A stretch of DNA of 6,496 bases, from NCBI GenBank assembly GCA_002371025.1, contig DFFQ01000122.1:1-6496 (forward strand), in the 5' to 3' direction. The notes beneath the pieces are model-generated. The model had not been told where the DNA came from. It made no database searches and was given only the letters and a program-made list of their open reading frames with translations. Positions 1 to 6,496 of the stretch are shown one piece after another. This stretch comes from Lachnospiraceae bacterium UBA3772. Lineage in GTDB: Bacteria; Bacillota; Clostridia; Lachnospirales; Lachnospiraceae. Within the stretch, counting starts at the first letter, position 1. Every line of letters begins with the position of its first letter. Made by a program: the position numbers and the translations under genes.

Positions 1-141
1 AGAAGAGCTAACTGGAAAATGTCAGCTGCAACTCTCGTTAAGTGCCCTAGCTGCGGAGCTCTCATGATGCCTCATAGAGTTTGCAAGAGCTGTGGTTATT
101 ATAACAAGAAGGAAATCGTATCTACTAATAAAGCCAACTAA
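1..141 (+). CDS. rpmF: 50S ribosomal protein L32, 3' part (5' end cut by window edge)
   Basis: Reading frame 1 is open from the left edge to TAA at 139-141 and gives the last 46 residues of a small basic protein. L32 is a component of the large ribosomal subunit. The visible part starts RRANWKMSA and contains two CxxC pairs, CPSC (visible residues 15-18) and CKSC (28-31), separated by GALMMPHRV. This is the four-cysteine zinc-ribbon form of L32 (C+ type), the form expected to bind zinc. Full L32 is about 55-60 residues, so roughly the first 12-16, including the start codon, lie outside the window. In Firmicutes rpmF commonly sits just upstream of plsX, as here, usually after a DUF177/YceD gene that would lie further left. 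A strong terminator follows 21 bases after the stop, so its transcript probably ends before plsX. Identification is firm from the cysteine pattern and surrounding residues. Confidence 0.95.
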   Translation, partial: RRANWKMSAATLVKCPSCGALMMPHRVCKSCGYYNKKEIVSTNKAN

Positions 142-162
142 TTTAGTTTGATATATTTTGAT

Positions 163-195
163 AAAGACTCTGTCGTAAGACAGAGTCTTTTTTTT
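163..195 (+). terminator. Intrinsic (rho-independent) terminator after rpmF
   Basis: A perfect 12-bp inverted repeat, AAAGACTCTGTC (163-174) and GACAGAGTCTTT (179-190), encloses a GTAA loop (175-178), which is a GNRA-type tetraloop. An unbroken run of eight T (188-195) follows. The stem has a 9-bp mixed GC core and three A-T pairs at its base. The layout is one-directional: on the minus strand the run after the stem is only three T followed by ATC. It would end the rpmF transcript. Its last two T bases are also the first two bases of the plsX promoter -35 box. Confidence 0.93.
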
Positions 196-222
196 GACAC
201 TCATGAAGAATTATTATACAAT
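194..222 (+). promoter_or_regulatory. Vegetative (sigma-A type) promoter for the plsX-rnc-smc-ftsY unit
   Basis: TTGACA at 194-199 is a perfect -35 hexamer. TACAAT at 217-222 matches the TATAAT consensus at five of six positions, and the spacer is exactly 17 bases. No TGn extended -10 is present. Transcription would start near 229-230, leaving a leader of about 47 bases before the preferred plsX start at 277. No operator resembling the FapR palindrome (known to control plsX in Bacillus) is visible around it. The function is inferred from the consensus match and the position between a terminator and an operon. Confidence 0.85.
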
Positions 223-261
223 GTAATTTGTGCTTTTAGATAATAAGGTAAATATGTGATT

Positions 262-266
262 GGAGA
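262..266 (+). promoter_or_regulatory. Ribosome binding site deciding the plsX start
   Basis: GGAGA stands 10 bases before ATG 277 and lies inside the coding extension that would result from starting at GTG 256. Its presence favours the ATG as the true start. The competing AAGG at 245-248 sits 7 bases before the GTG, or 5 bases before an out-of-frame ATG at 254. Confidence 0.65.
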
Positions 267-276
267 CGAATATTTT

Positions 277-1293
277 ATGGATAGAAAGATAAATATTGTC
301 ATTGATACATTTGGAGGGGATAATGGCGCTAAGGTATGTGTTAAAGGTGCCGTACAGGGGATAAAGGAAAATCCGAATGTTCACATTTTTCTTACAGGTA
401 AAAAGAATGAGTTAGAAAAACTTCTTTCTGAATACGAATATGATAAGGACAGGATTGAAGTTGTTAATGCAACTGAGGAGATATCTCCAGAAGAGCATCC
501 CGTAGAAGCAGTTAGAAAAAAGAAGGATTCTTCACTTGTTGTAGGACTTAATCTTGTTAAGGAAGGTAAGGCAGATGCATTTATTTCTGCAGGTAGTTCT
601 GGTGCAATCCTTGCCGGAGGACAGTTTATTGTAGGAAGAGCTAAAGGGGTTAAGAGAACTCCTCTTGCGCCTATTCTGCCAACTTCAGGCAAACCTTCAC
701 TTTTAATCGACTGTGGGGCTAACGTGGATGCAAAGCCTGATGTACTTAATCAGTTTGCTGAGATGGGTTCTATCTACATGGAAAACATCATGGGAGTTAA
801 GAATCCAACAGTTGCTATAGTAAATATCGGTACTGAAGAAGCAAAAGGAAATGCTCTTGTTAAAGAAACATATCCTATTCTTAAAGCTAATAAACATATA
901 AATTTTATCGGAAGTATTGAGGCCAGAGAAATACCTTCAGGTAAGGCTGATGTAATACTTACAGAAGCATTTGTAGGAAATGTTATTCTTAAAATGTATG
1001 AAGGGATGGCTAAGATGATCTTAGGTGAGATAAAAGGTGCTTTCCTTTCTAATTTTAAGTCAAAAATCGGTGCTTTAATGGTTAAGTCATCATTAAAAAA
1101 AGTGCTTAAGAAATTTAATGCCAGTGATAAGGGTGGAGCTCCACTTCTTGGTCTTAATGGTCTTGTAGTTAAGATTCATGGCAATTCAAAAGAAATGGAA
1201 GTTATATCTGCAATTAAGCAGTGTACTAAATTCGTTGAGAATGATGTATGCGGTAAAATAATTGAAGGTCTTAAAGCAGAAGAAGAGGAATAA
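277..1293 (+). CDS. plsX: Phosphate acyltransferase PlsX
   Basis: PlsX converts acyl-ACP and inorganic phosphate to acyl-phosphate, the donor used by the membrane enzyme PlsY to acylate glycerol-3-phosphate in phospholipid synthesis. It acts as a soluble, membrane-associated enzyme. The 338-residue product has the family landmarks: DTFGGD near the N-terminus (10-15, family usually DAMGGD), SAGSSGA (104-110, family usually SAGNTGA), DCGANVD (145-151), NIGTEEAKGN, a FIGSIEARE block, and GGAPLLGLNG (286-295) near the C-terminus. I chose ATG at 277 because GGAGA (262-266) lies 10 bases upstream and the protein then begins MDRKINIVIDTFGGD, as PlsX normally does. An in-frame GTG at 256 would add seven residues (MIGDEYF) and has only a weak AAGG (245-248) ahead of it. 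The gene is the first of a four-gene unit. The family assignment is firm and the start is probable. Confidence 0.95.
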   Translation: MDRKINIVIDTFGGDNGAKVCVKGAVQGIKENPNVHIFLTGKKNELEKLLSEYEYDKDRIEVVNATEEISPEEHPVEAVRKKKDSSLVVGLNLVKEGKADAFISAGSSGAILAGGQFIVGRAKGVKRTPLAPILPTSGKPSLLIDCGANVDAKPDVLNQFAEMGSIYMENIMGVKNPTVAIVNIGTEEAKGNALVKETYPILKANKHINFIGSIEAREIPSGKADVILTEAFVGNVILKMYEGMAKMILGEIKGAFLSNFKSKIGALMVKSSLKKVLKKFNASDKGGAPLLGLNGLVVKIHGNSKEMEVISAIKQCTKFVENDVCGKIIEGLKAEEEE

Positions 1294-1298
1294 GTATA

Positions 1299-1994
1299 AT
1301 GAACTATGGTGGACAGGATTATACCAGACTTGAAGAACGTATTGGTTATAAATTTAAGAATAAAAGTCATCTTGATATAGCTTTTACTCACAAATCCTTT
1401 GCAAATGAATATCATATAAATAAAGTGCCATCATATGAAAGATATGAGTTTCTTGGGGATGCTATATTAGAATACATTTCCAGTGAAGTGCTTTTTTACG
1501 CTTATCCTGAAAAAGCTGAAGGAGAACTTACACGTCTTCGTGCAAGTCTTGTTTGTGAATACACCTTATCACAGATTTCAAGAAGTCTTAATCTTGGAGA
1601 TTATCTTTATCTTAGCAAAGGTGAAATGCAGACTGGTGGAAGAGACAGAGCATCCATACTTTGTGATCTTTTTGAAGCGCTTCTTGGAGCCATTTATCTT
1701 GATGGTGGTATTGAAGAAGCTAAAAAATATGTTAAGACATTTCTTTTGGATGATATTGAAGGAAAAGCCATGTATCATGACGCAAAGTCCATCCTTCAGG
1801 AATATTCCCAGAAGAATATAATCGAGCTTCATTATGAGGTCTTAAAAGAAGAAGGGCCGGATCATAATAAAAGATTTACAGTTGCTGCATTTCTTAATGG
1901 GGTTAAGTGTGAAGAAGGCTCGGGTCATACCATAAAAACTGCTGAACAGGAAGCTGCTCACAGGACAATAATTAAAAATGGTATAAAATTATAA
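1299..1994 (+). CDS. rnc: Ribonuclease III
   Basis: RNase III cleaves double-stranded RNA, chiefly in processing of 30S pre-rRNA and in turnover of structured or antisense-paired mRNA. The 231-residue product has the normal bacterial length and two domains. The catalytic domain (about 1-155) carries the signature YERYEFLGDAIL (46-57), with E47, E50 and D54, and a second metal-site block DLFEALLGAIYLDGG (123-137), with D123 and E126. These match E38, E41, D45, D114 and E117 of the E. coli enzyme. A double-stranded RNA binding domain follows (about 160-230), opening DAKSILQEYSQ and closing with the helix motif IKTAEQEAAHRTI. All catalytic acids are present, so it should be active. ATG 1299 is preceded by AGAGGA (1284-1289) inside the end of plsX, and only 5 bases separate the two genes, which implies co-transcription. 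In many Firmicutes acpP lies between plsX and rnc, but here it does not. Confidence 0.97.
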   Translation: MNYGGQDYTRLEERIGYKFKNKSHLDIAFTHKSFANEYHINKVPSYERYEFLGDAILEYISSEVLFYAYPEKAEGELTRLRASLVCEYTLSQISRSLNLGDYLYLSKGEMQTGGRDRASILCDLFEALLGAIYLDGGIEEAKKYVKTFLLDDIEGKAMYHDAKSILQEYSQKNIIELHYEVLKEEGPDHNKRFTVAAFLNGVKCEEGSGHTIKTAEQEAAHRTIIKNGIKL

Positions 1995-2010
1995 CAACAG
2001 GTAACTATAT

Positions 2011-5000
2011 ATGTATTTAAAGAATATTGAGGTAAATGGATTTAAATCCTTTGCCAATAAGATAAATTTCAAATTTGAGAAAGGTATCACCGGAATTGTT
2101 GGTCCTAATGGATCAGGGAAGAGTAATGTAGGTGATGCTGTAAGATGGGTACTGGGTGAGCAGAGCGCCCTTAAACTTCGTGGATCCAAGATGGAAGATG
2201 TTATCTTTTCAGGTACAGAGCTTCGTAAGCCTCAGGGTTCAGCTTACGTTGCCATAACCCTTGATAATTCAGATCATAGTCTTCCTATCGATTATAATGA
2301 AGTAACTGTCGCAAGACGTGTATATCGTTCAGGGGAAAGTGAATATCTTATTAATGGAAATGTATCACGTCTTAAGGATGTGGCATCGCTTTTCTTTGAT
2401 ACCGGTGTTGGTAAGGAAGGATATTCCATTATAGGACAGGGTCAGGTTGAAAGGATCATTTCAGGTAAGCCTGAGGAAAGAAGAGATCTTTTCGATGAAG
2501 CAGCAGGTATTGTTAAGTATAAAAAGAATAAGCTGGCTACAGAGAAGTCTCTTGAAACTGAACATGCCAATCTTAATCGTGTAAATGATATATTATCAGG
2601 TCTGCAGGATAGAATTGAGCCATTACGTGCCCAGTCAGAAAAGGCTGTTAAATATCTTGAATATAAGGAAGAATTAAAGACTTATGAAGTTAATTCTTTT
2701 CTTCTTGAAGTAGATAAATTAAGACAGAAACTTGAAGAAAATAAAGAAAAGCTTCAGATTACAAAAGATGATAAAGAACGTCTTCTTAAGGAATTTGAAG
2801 ATACTAAGTCTGAATATGAAAGACTTGAAGAAGAATTAGAAGAATTAAATACAAAGATTGAAGATACCAGACTTGTTATCAATGGCTGCACACTTGACAA
2901 TGAAAGATCAGAAGGTGAAATCCGTGTACTTAAAGAAAGGATCACATCCTGTGAAGGTATTGCCAAGGAATCTGTTGCACAGATGGAACGTGTAAAGGGT
3001 GAGTTGGACAGATTAAATGAAGAACTTGCTAAAGAAAATGAGAAAAAGTCTCGCATCAGCCTTGATTTTAAGGAAAGAGAAGATAAGGTTAAAGCCGCAG
3101 AAGATGAGGTAAATAAGGCGAGTCTTAAAGTATCAGAGATTGAAAATAAAATTGATGATGCTAAAGGTTTTATCATCGATTCCCTTAATAATGCCAGTTC
3201 TTTAAAAGAGAAATCCGCAAGATATGATGCGATGCTTGAAAATATTTCCCTTAGAAGAAGTGAACTTAAATCAAAGTTTATTACATCTAAGGCTACTGAA
3301 GATGAGGCAAAGAAAAATTTTGCTGATCTTTCTGAAAAATTTGCTGCTGTTAATGCTGAATATTCTAAGAATCAGAACGATATACAGAATGTAGAAGATG
3401 AATTAGAGCGAAGCATAAGAAAACAGAATGAATTAAGAAATAATCTGGGAAGATACAATCAGCAGATAATAAGCCTTAAATCAAAATATGAAAATGTAAG
3501 AAATCTTTCTGAAAGATACGAAGGTTATGGACAGTCCATTAAGCGTGTCATGGAAAAGAAAGATAAAAATCCAAATATCCTTGGTGTAGTTGCAGATATC
3601 ATTTCTGTTGAAAAAGAATATGAAACTGCCATTGAAACTGCTCTTGGTGGATCTATACAAAATATCGTAACTGAAGATGAAGAAACTGCAAGAGATCTTA
3701 TTAAATATTTAAGAGATAATAAATTTGGTCGTGCCACATTTCTTCCGCTTACTTCCGTTAGGGGAAGAGGAAGTGTGGATCAGGATGCGCTTCATGAAAA
3801 TGGAGTTATCGGTATTGCATCAGAACTTACCAGCTGTGATAAGAAATTTAAAGATCTTGTTGCAAGCCTTTTAGGAAGAGTTATCGTAGTTGATAATATT
3901 GATAATGCCATAAAGATTGAAAGAAAATATAAGCATAACTTAAGGATTGTTACATTGCTTGGAGATCTTTTTAATCCAGGCGGTGCTATGAGTGGTGGTG
4001 CATTTAAGAATAATTCAAATCTTCTTGGTAGAAAAAGAGAGATGGATGATCTTGAAGAAGAGATTAAAAAAACATCTGAACTCTTTGAAAAAGCTAAAAA
4101 AGAAGCGGTTGAATGTGACACAAAGGTTGTAAAACTTACTGATGAAAAGGACAGACTTTCATCTCACGCCACAAGACTCAGTCTTGATAAGAATTCCATA
4201 ACTATCAATATGAGTTCTGTTGAAAAGACTTTAGAAGAATGTCAGGCTAATTTTGGTTCTATTAAGAAAGAGAATGATGAATTAGATAAGCAGATAGTTG
4301 AGATCAACCGTAATAAGGATGAGCTTTTAGATGAGGCAAAACAGCATGATATAGCTGTTGAAAATAATAGAAATTCTATTTCTACTTTAGAGAAGGAACT
4401 TCTTGATGCGAAGAATTTCCGTACAACAAAAGAAGAAAGCCTTGCAGCTCTTAAGGTAGAACTGGGTTCAGCTGAAAAGAGTGAAGAATTTATAGATTCT
4501 GCCATCTCAAGAATAAAAGCCGATATCGGAAGATATAAAGCAGAATTAAATACTTATAATGAGAGAAATAAGGAACAATCAAGCCTTACAGAAAGCCTGA
4601 ATAAGGAGATTGAAGAATATTCGCGTCGTATAAGTGAAAACAATGAAAGAACTGCTAAACATAATGAAATATTAGAAGGATTAAACAAAAGTAAAGCGAA
4701 GATCAATGATAATCATAAGGCCTTCTTCTCAAAACGTGAGGAATTATCTGGTCGTATCAGTGGTCTTGATAAAGCTGAATTTACACTTAATTCTAATATT
4801 GAAAAACAGGAATTAGAGAAAGATAACTTGTCTAATTACATGTGGGAAGAATATGAACTTACTTATTCTTCTGCAGAAAACCTGAAATCAAATGAATATA
4901 CAGATCCGAGCGTTTTAAAGAAGCTTATTTCGGGCGTAAGACAGCGTATAAAAGCTTTAGGAGAAGTAAACGTAGGTGCTGTTGAAGAATTTAAGGATGT

Positions 5001-5568
5001 TAATGAAAGATATACATTCCTTAAGAGCCAGCACGATGACATTGTACAGGCAGAAGAAAACTTAAAGAAAGTTATCGCCGACTTGGACAGAGCAATGAAA
5101 GATACATTTGCCCTTAAATTCAGAGAGATACAGACAATGTTCTCTAAAGTATTTAAGGAAATGTTCGGTGGTGGACGTGCCAGCCTTGAACTTGTAGATG
5201 AAGAGAACCTTCTGGAAACAGGTATTATCATCAATGCTCAGCCACCTGGAAAGAAGCTTCAGAATATGATGCAGTTATCAGGTGGTGAAAAAGCGCTTAC
5301 AGCCATTTCACTTCTTTTTGCTATACAGAGTCTTAAACCTTCTCCATTCTGTCTCTTAGACGAGATTGAAGCTGCGTTGGATGATTCTAATGTAAAGAGA
5401 TTTGCAAATTATCTGTCAAAGCTTACTAAGGATACACAGTTCATAGTTATTACTCATAGAAAAGGTACAATGGAATGTGCAGACTGCCTTTACGGTATCA
5501 CCATGCAGGAAAAGGGCGTATCTACACTTGTATCTGTTAACCTTATTGAAGACAAATTAGACAACTAA
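2011..5568 (+). CDS. smc: Chromosome segregation/condensation protein SMC
   Basis: SMC is the ATPase of the bacterial condensin-like complex. With ScpA and ScpB (not in this window) it organises the nucleoid and helps separate sister chromosomes. The 1185-residue product has the full domain order: N-terminal half of the ABC head (about 1-165), with Walker A GPNGSGKSN (31-39, K37) and the arginine finger R57; first long Glu/Lys-rich coiled coil (about 170-500); hinge (about 505-665), ending in the Gly-rich GGAMSGG (657-663); second coiled coil (about 670-1000); and C-terminal head with signature LSGGE (1089-1093), Walker B CLLDEIEAALDD (D1117, catalytic E1118) and H-loop histidine 1149. These key positions agree in number with B. 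subtilis SMC as I recall it (K37, R57, S1090, E1118). ATG 2011 gives the expected opening MYLKNIEVNGFKSFA. Its ribosome site is weak (CAGGT, 1998-2002). It lies 16 bases after rnc and 16 before ftsY. No frameshift or missing motif is seen. Confidence 0.98.
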   Translation: MYLKNIEVNGFKSFANKINFKFEKGITGIVGPNGSGKSNVGDAVRWVLGEQSALKLRGSKMEDVIFSGTELRKPQGSAYVAITLDNSDHSLPIDYNEVTVARRVYRSGESEYLINGNVSRLKDVASLFFDTGVGKEGYSIIGQGQVERIISGKPEERRDLFDEAAGIVKYKKNKLATEKSLETEHANLNRVNDILSGLQDRIEPLRAQSEKAVKYLEYKEELKTYEVNSFLLEVDKLRQKLEENKEKLQITKDDKERLLKEFEDTKSEYERLEEELEELNTKIEDTRLVINGCTLDNERSEGEIRVLKERITSCEGIAKESVAQMERVKGELDRLNEELAKENEKKSRISLDFKEREDKVKAAEDEVNKASLKVSEIENKIDDAKGFIIDSLNNASSLKEKSARYDAMLENISLRRSELKSKFITSKATEDEAKKNFADLSEKFAAVNAEYSKNQNDIQNVEDELERSIRKQNELRNNLGRYNQQIISLKSKYENVRNLSERYEGYGQSIKRVMEKKDKNPNILGVVADIISVEKEYETAIETALGGSIQNIVTEDEETARDLIKYLRDNKFGRATFLPLTSVRGRGSVDQDALHENGVIGIASELTSCDKKFKDLVASLLGRVIVVDNIDNAIKIERKYKHNLRIVTLLGDLFNPGGAMSGGAFKNNSNLLGRKREMDDLEEEIKKTSELFEKAKKEAVECDTKVVKLTDEKDRLSSHATRLSLDKNSITINMSSVEKTLEECQANFGSIKKENDELDKQIVEINRNKDELLDEAKQHDIAVENNRNSISTLEKELLDAKNFRTTKEESLAALKVELGSAEKSEEFIDSAISRIKADIGRYKAELNTYNERNKEQSSLTESLNKEIEEYSRRISENNERTAKHNEILEGLNKSKAKINDNHKAFFSKREELSGRISGLDKAEFTLNSNIEKQELEKDNLSNYMWEEYELTYSSAENLKSNEYTDPSVLKKLISGVRQRIKALGEVNVGAVEEFKDVNERYTFLKSQHDDIVQAEENLKKVIADLDRAMKDTFALKFREIQTMFSKVFKEMFGGGRASLELVDEENLLETGIIINAQPPGKKLQNMMQLSGGEKALTAISLLFAIQSLKPSPFCLLDEIEAALDDSNVKRFANYLSKLTKDTQFIVITHRKGTMECADCLYGITMQEKGVSTLVSVNLIEDKLDN

Positions 5569-5573
5569 ATTCA

Positions 5574-5580
5574 GGGAGGA
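5574..5580 (+). promoter_or_regulatory. Strong ribosome binding site of ftsY
   Basis: GGGAGGA contains the full GGAGG core (5575-5579), five bases before ATG 5585, in the 16-base gap after smc. It is the strongest Shine-Dalgarno match in the window, clearly better than those of rnc and smc, and it fixes the ftsY start. Confidence 0.85.
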
Positions 5581-5584
5581 AAAT

Positions 5585-6496
5585 ATGGGATTTTTTCAGA
5601 AACTTAAAGAAGGACTTAAGAAAACCAGTCAGAGCATAGCAAATGTATTTAAAGCATCTGAGATCGATGATGATTTTTATGATAACTTAGAAGAAACTCT
5701 TATTGAAGCTGATATGGGTTATGAGACAACAGAGAGAGTTCTTGATTATGTAAAATCTAAAGTTAAGGAACTTCATCTTAAAGATGCTCAGGAATGCAAG
5801 GAATTGGTAATCAATTCTCTTCGTGATCAGATGTCAGTTGATGAGTCAGCTTATGATTTTGAAGAGAAGAAATCAGTTATATTTATAATAGGTGTAAATG
5901 GTGTAGGTAAAACTACATCTATAGGAAAACTTGCTGCTCAGTATAAAAACAGAGGTAAGAATGTTCTTATTGCTGCAGCTGATACCTTCCGTGCAGGAGC
6001 TATAGATCAGCTTGGAACCTGGGCCGAAAGAGCAGGCGTTGATATGATATCTCAGCATGAAGGCTCAGATCCATCAAGTGTAGTTTATGATGCAGTAAGT
6101 GCTGCAAAAGCAAGAAAAGCAGATATACTTCTTATCGATACTGCAGGAAGACTCCATAATAAGAAGAATCTTATGGATGAGCTGGCAAAAATGAGAAGAG
6201 TCATTTCAAGAGAATATCCTGAGGCTAATGTTGAAAGCCTTATCGTTCTTGATGGTTCTACAGGACAAAATGCTCTTGAACAGGCAAGACAGTTTTCAAA
6301 TGTTACTGAGATCAATGGTATTATCATTACAAAACTTGATGGAACCGCAAAGGGTGGTATAGCTGTTGCTATCGAATCAGAGCTTTCAGTTCCTGTTAAA
6401 TATATCGGCGTTGGTGAAAAGATTGATGATCTTCAGAGATTTGATCCAAGTCAGTATATTACAGCACTTTTTGCTGATTTTAATATTAAATCAGAT
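5585..6496 (+). CDS. ftsY: Signal recognition particle receptor FtsY (3' end cut by window edge)
   Basis: FtsY is the membrane-associated GTPase that docks the SRP (Ffh and 4.5S RNA) with its nascent chain at the Sec translocon. The open frame gives 304 residues with no stop before the edge. The N-terminus MGFFQKLKEGLKKTSQS is a short amphipathic, basic helix of the kind that binds membrane. The long acidic A domain of the E. coli protein is absent, as in other Firmicutes. A helical N domain (about 20-90) precedes the GTPase G domain: G1 GVNGVGKTT (103-111), DTFRAGA (133-139) in the SRP-specific insertion region, G3 DTAGR (185-189), G4 TKLDG (249-253) and the closing TAKGG (254-258). The tail GVGEKIDDLQRFDPSQY is the normal FtsY ending, so probably only a few residues and the stop codon are missing. 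Ffh is excluded because there is no Met-rich M domain beginning at this point and the N-terminus is of FtsY type. It is the last visible gene of the plsX unit. Confidence 0.96.
   Translation, partial: MGFFQKLKEGLKKTSQSIANVFKASEIDDDFYDNLEETLIEADMGYETTERVLDYVKSKVKELHLKDAQECKELVINSLRDQMSVDESAYDFEEKKSVIFIIGVNGVGKTTSIGKLAAQYKNRGKNVLIAAADTFRAGAIDQLGTWAERAGVDMISQHEGSDPSSVVYDAVSAAKARKADILLIDTAGRLHNKKNLMDELAKMRRVISREYPEANVESLIVLDGSTGQNALEQARQFSNVTEINGIIITKLDGTAKGGIAVAIESELSVPVKYIGVGEKIDDLQRFDPSQYITALFADFNIKSD

Noticed and set aside
22..204. Minus-strand open frame of 60 codons across rpmF and the terminator
   Set aside because: It is antisense to the L32 zinc ribbon and to the terminator hairpin, resembles no known protein and has no ribosome site. 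It is a shadow of rpmF.
200..240. Possible FapR-like operator palindrome over the plsX promoter
   Set aside because: FapR controls plsX in Bacillus, so I looked for its long palindrome. Only a 3-bp TAC-AAT-GTA symmetry is present (217-225), which is not enough to support an operator.
142..276. Riboswitch, small RNA gene or other structured leader between rpmF and plsX
   Set aside because: Apart from the terminator and promoter, the remaining bases are AT-rich with no further stable stem. The predicted plsX leader of about 47 bases is too short for a known riboswitch class.
381..692. Minus-strand open frame of 103 codons inside plsX
   Set aside because: Its composition is rich in Ser, Leu and Phe, as expected when the opposite strand encodes Lys/Glu-rich protein. 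The other minus-strand frames within plsX are rejected for the same reason.
1483..1821. Plus-strand open frame of 112 codons overlapping rnc in another frame
   Set aside because: It lies wholly within rnc, whose own frame carries all the RNase III motifs. Its product is a low-complexity Leu/Phe/Lys sequence with no recognisable domain.
2754..3176. Minus-strand open frame of 140 codons inside smc
   Set aside because: It is the Ser/Leu-rich antisense image of the SMC coiled coil, where GAA and AAG codons read as TTC and CTT on the other strand. The similar frames at 3792-4121, 4242-4505 and 4863-5234 are rejected likewise.
2512..5100. Repeats or internal duplication in the long GAA/AAA-rich part of smc
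   Set aside because: The repetitive look comes from heptad-based coiled-coil composition. I see no exact direct repeat of meaningful length, and the frame is unbroken with the expected total length.
1..6496. Search for a novel or mobile system (transposase, integrase, CRISPR, toxin-antitoxin, defence genes)
   Set aside because: Almost every base is accounted for by five conserved housekeeping genes and one short intergenic region. No terminal repeats, att-like duplications or compositional breaks are seen.

Overview
The window is a stretch of core chromosome from a low-GC Gram-positive bacterium, most likely a clostridial Firmicute of the Lachnospiraceae type (Butyrivibrio or Roseburia relatives). 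This placement is an inference from gene order (rpmF, plsX, rnc, smc, ftsY), AT-rich codon choice, and the wording of conserved motifs such as the L32 tail MMPHRVCKSCG and the SMC hinge motif GGAMSGG. I did no database search. All genes lie on the + strand.

Layout: the 3' part of rpmF (ribosomal protein L32) enters from the left edge and stops at 141. It is followed by a clear intrinsic terminator (163-195). The T-tract of that terminator runs directly into a near-consensus vegetative promoter (-35 at 194-199, -10 at 217-222). From there a tight four-gene unit runs to the right edge: plsX (277-1293), rnc (1299-1994), smc (2011-5568) and ftsY (5585 to the edge, very close to its natural end). 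Gaps between these genes are 5, 16 and 16 bases, so they are very probably co-transcribed.

Functionally the unit joins the first step of phospholipid acyl transfer (PlsX), double-stranded RNA processing (RNase III), chromosome organisation (SMC) and membrane targeting of nascent proteins (FtsY, the SRP receptor). This is a classic conserved cluster of Firmicutes. It is a linkage of essential growth functions rather than a single pathway. All main catalytic and nucleotide-binding motifs are intact.

I see no mobile element, CRISPR array, tRNA, rRNA, riboswitch or accessory system. The window looks like ordinary housekeeping DNA. The points worth a second look are modest: acpP is absent from its usual place between plsX and rnc, the terminator and promoter are fused, an ATG-TGA start-stop sits in the plsX leader, the plsX start is ambiguous, and PlsX has a small change in a conserved motif.
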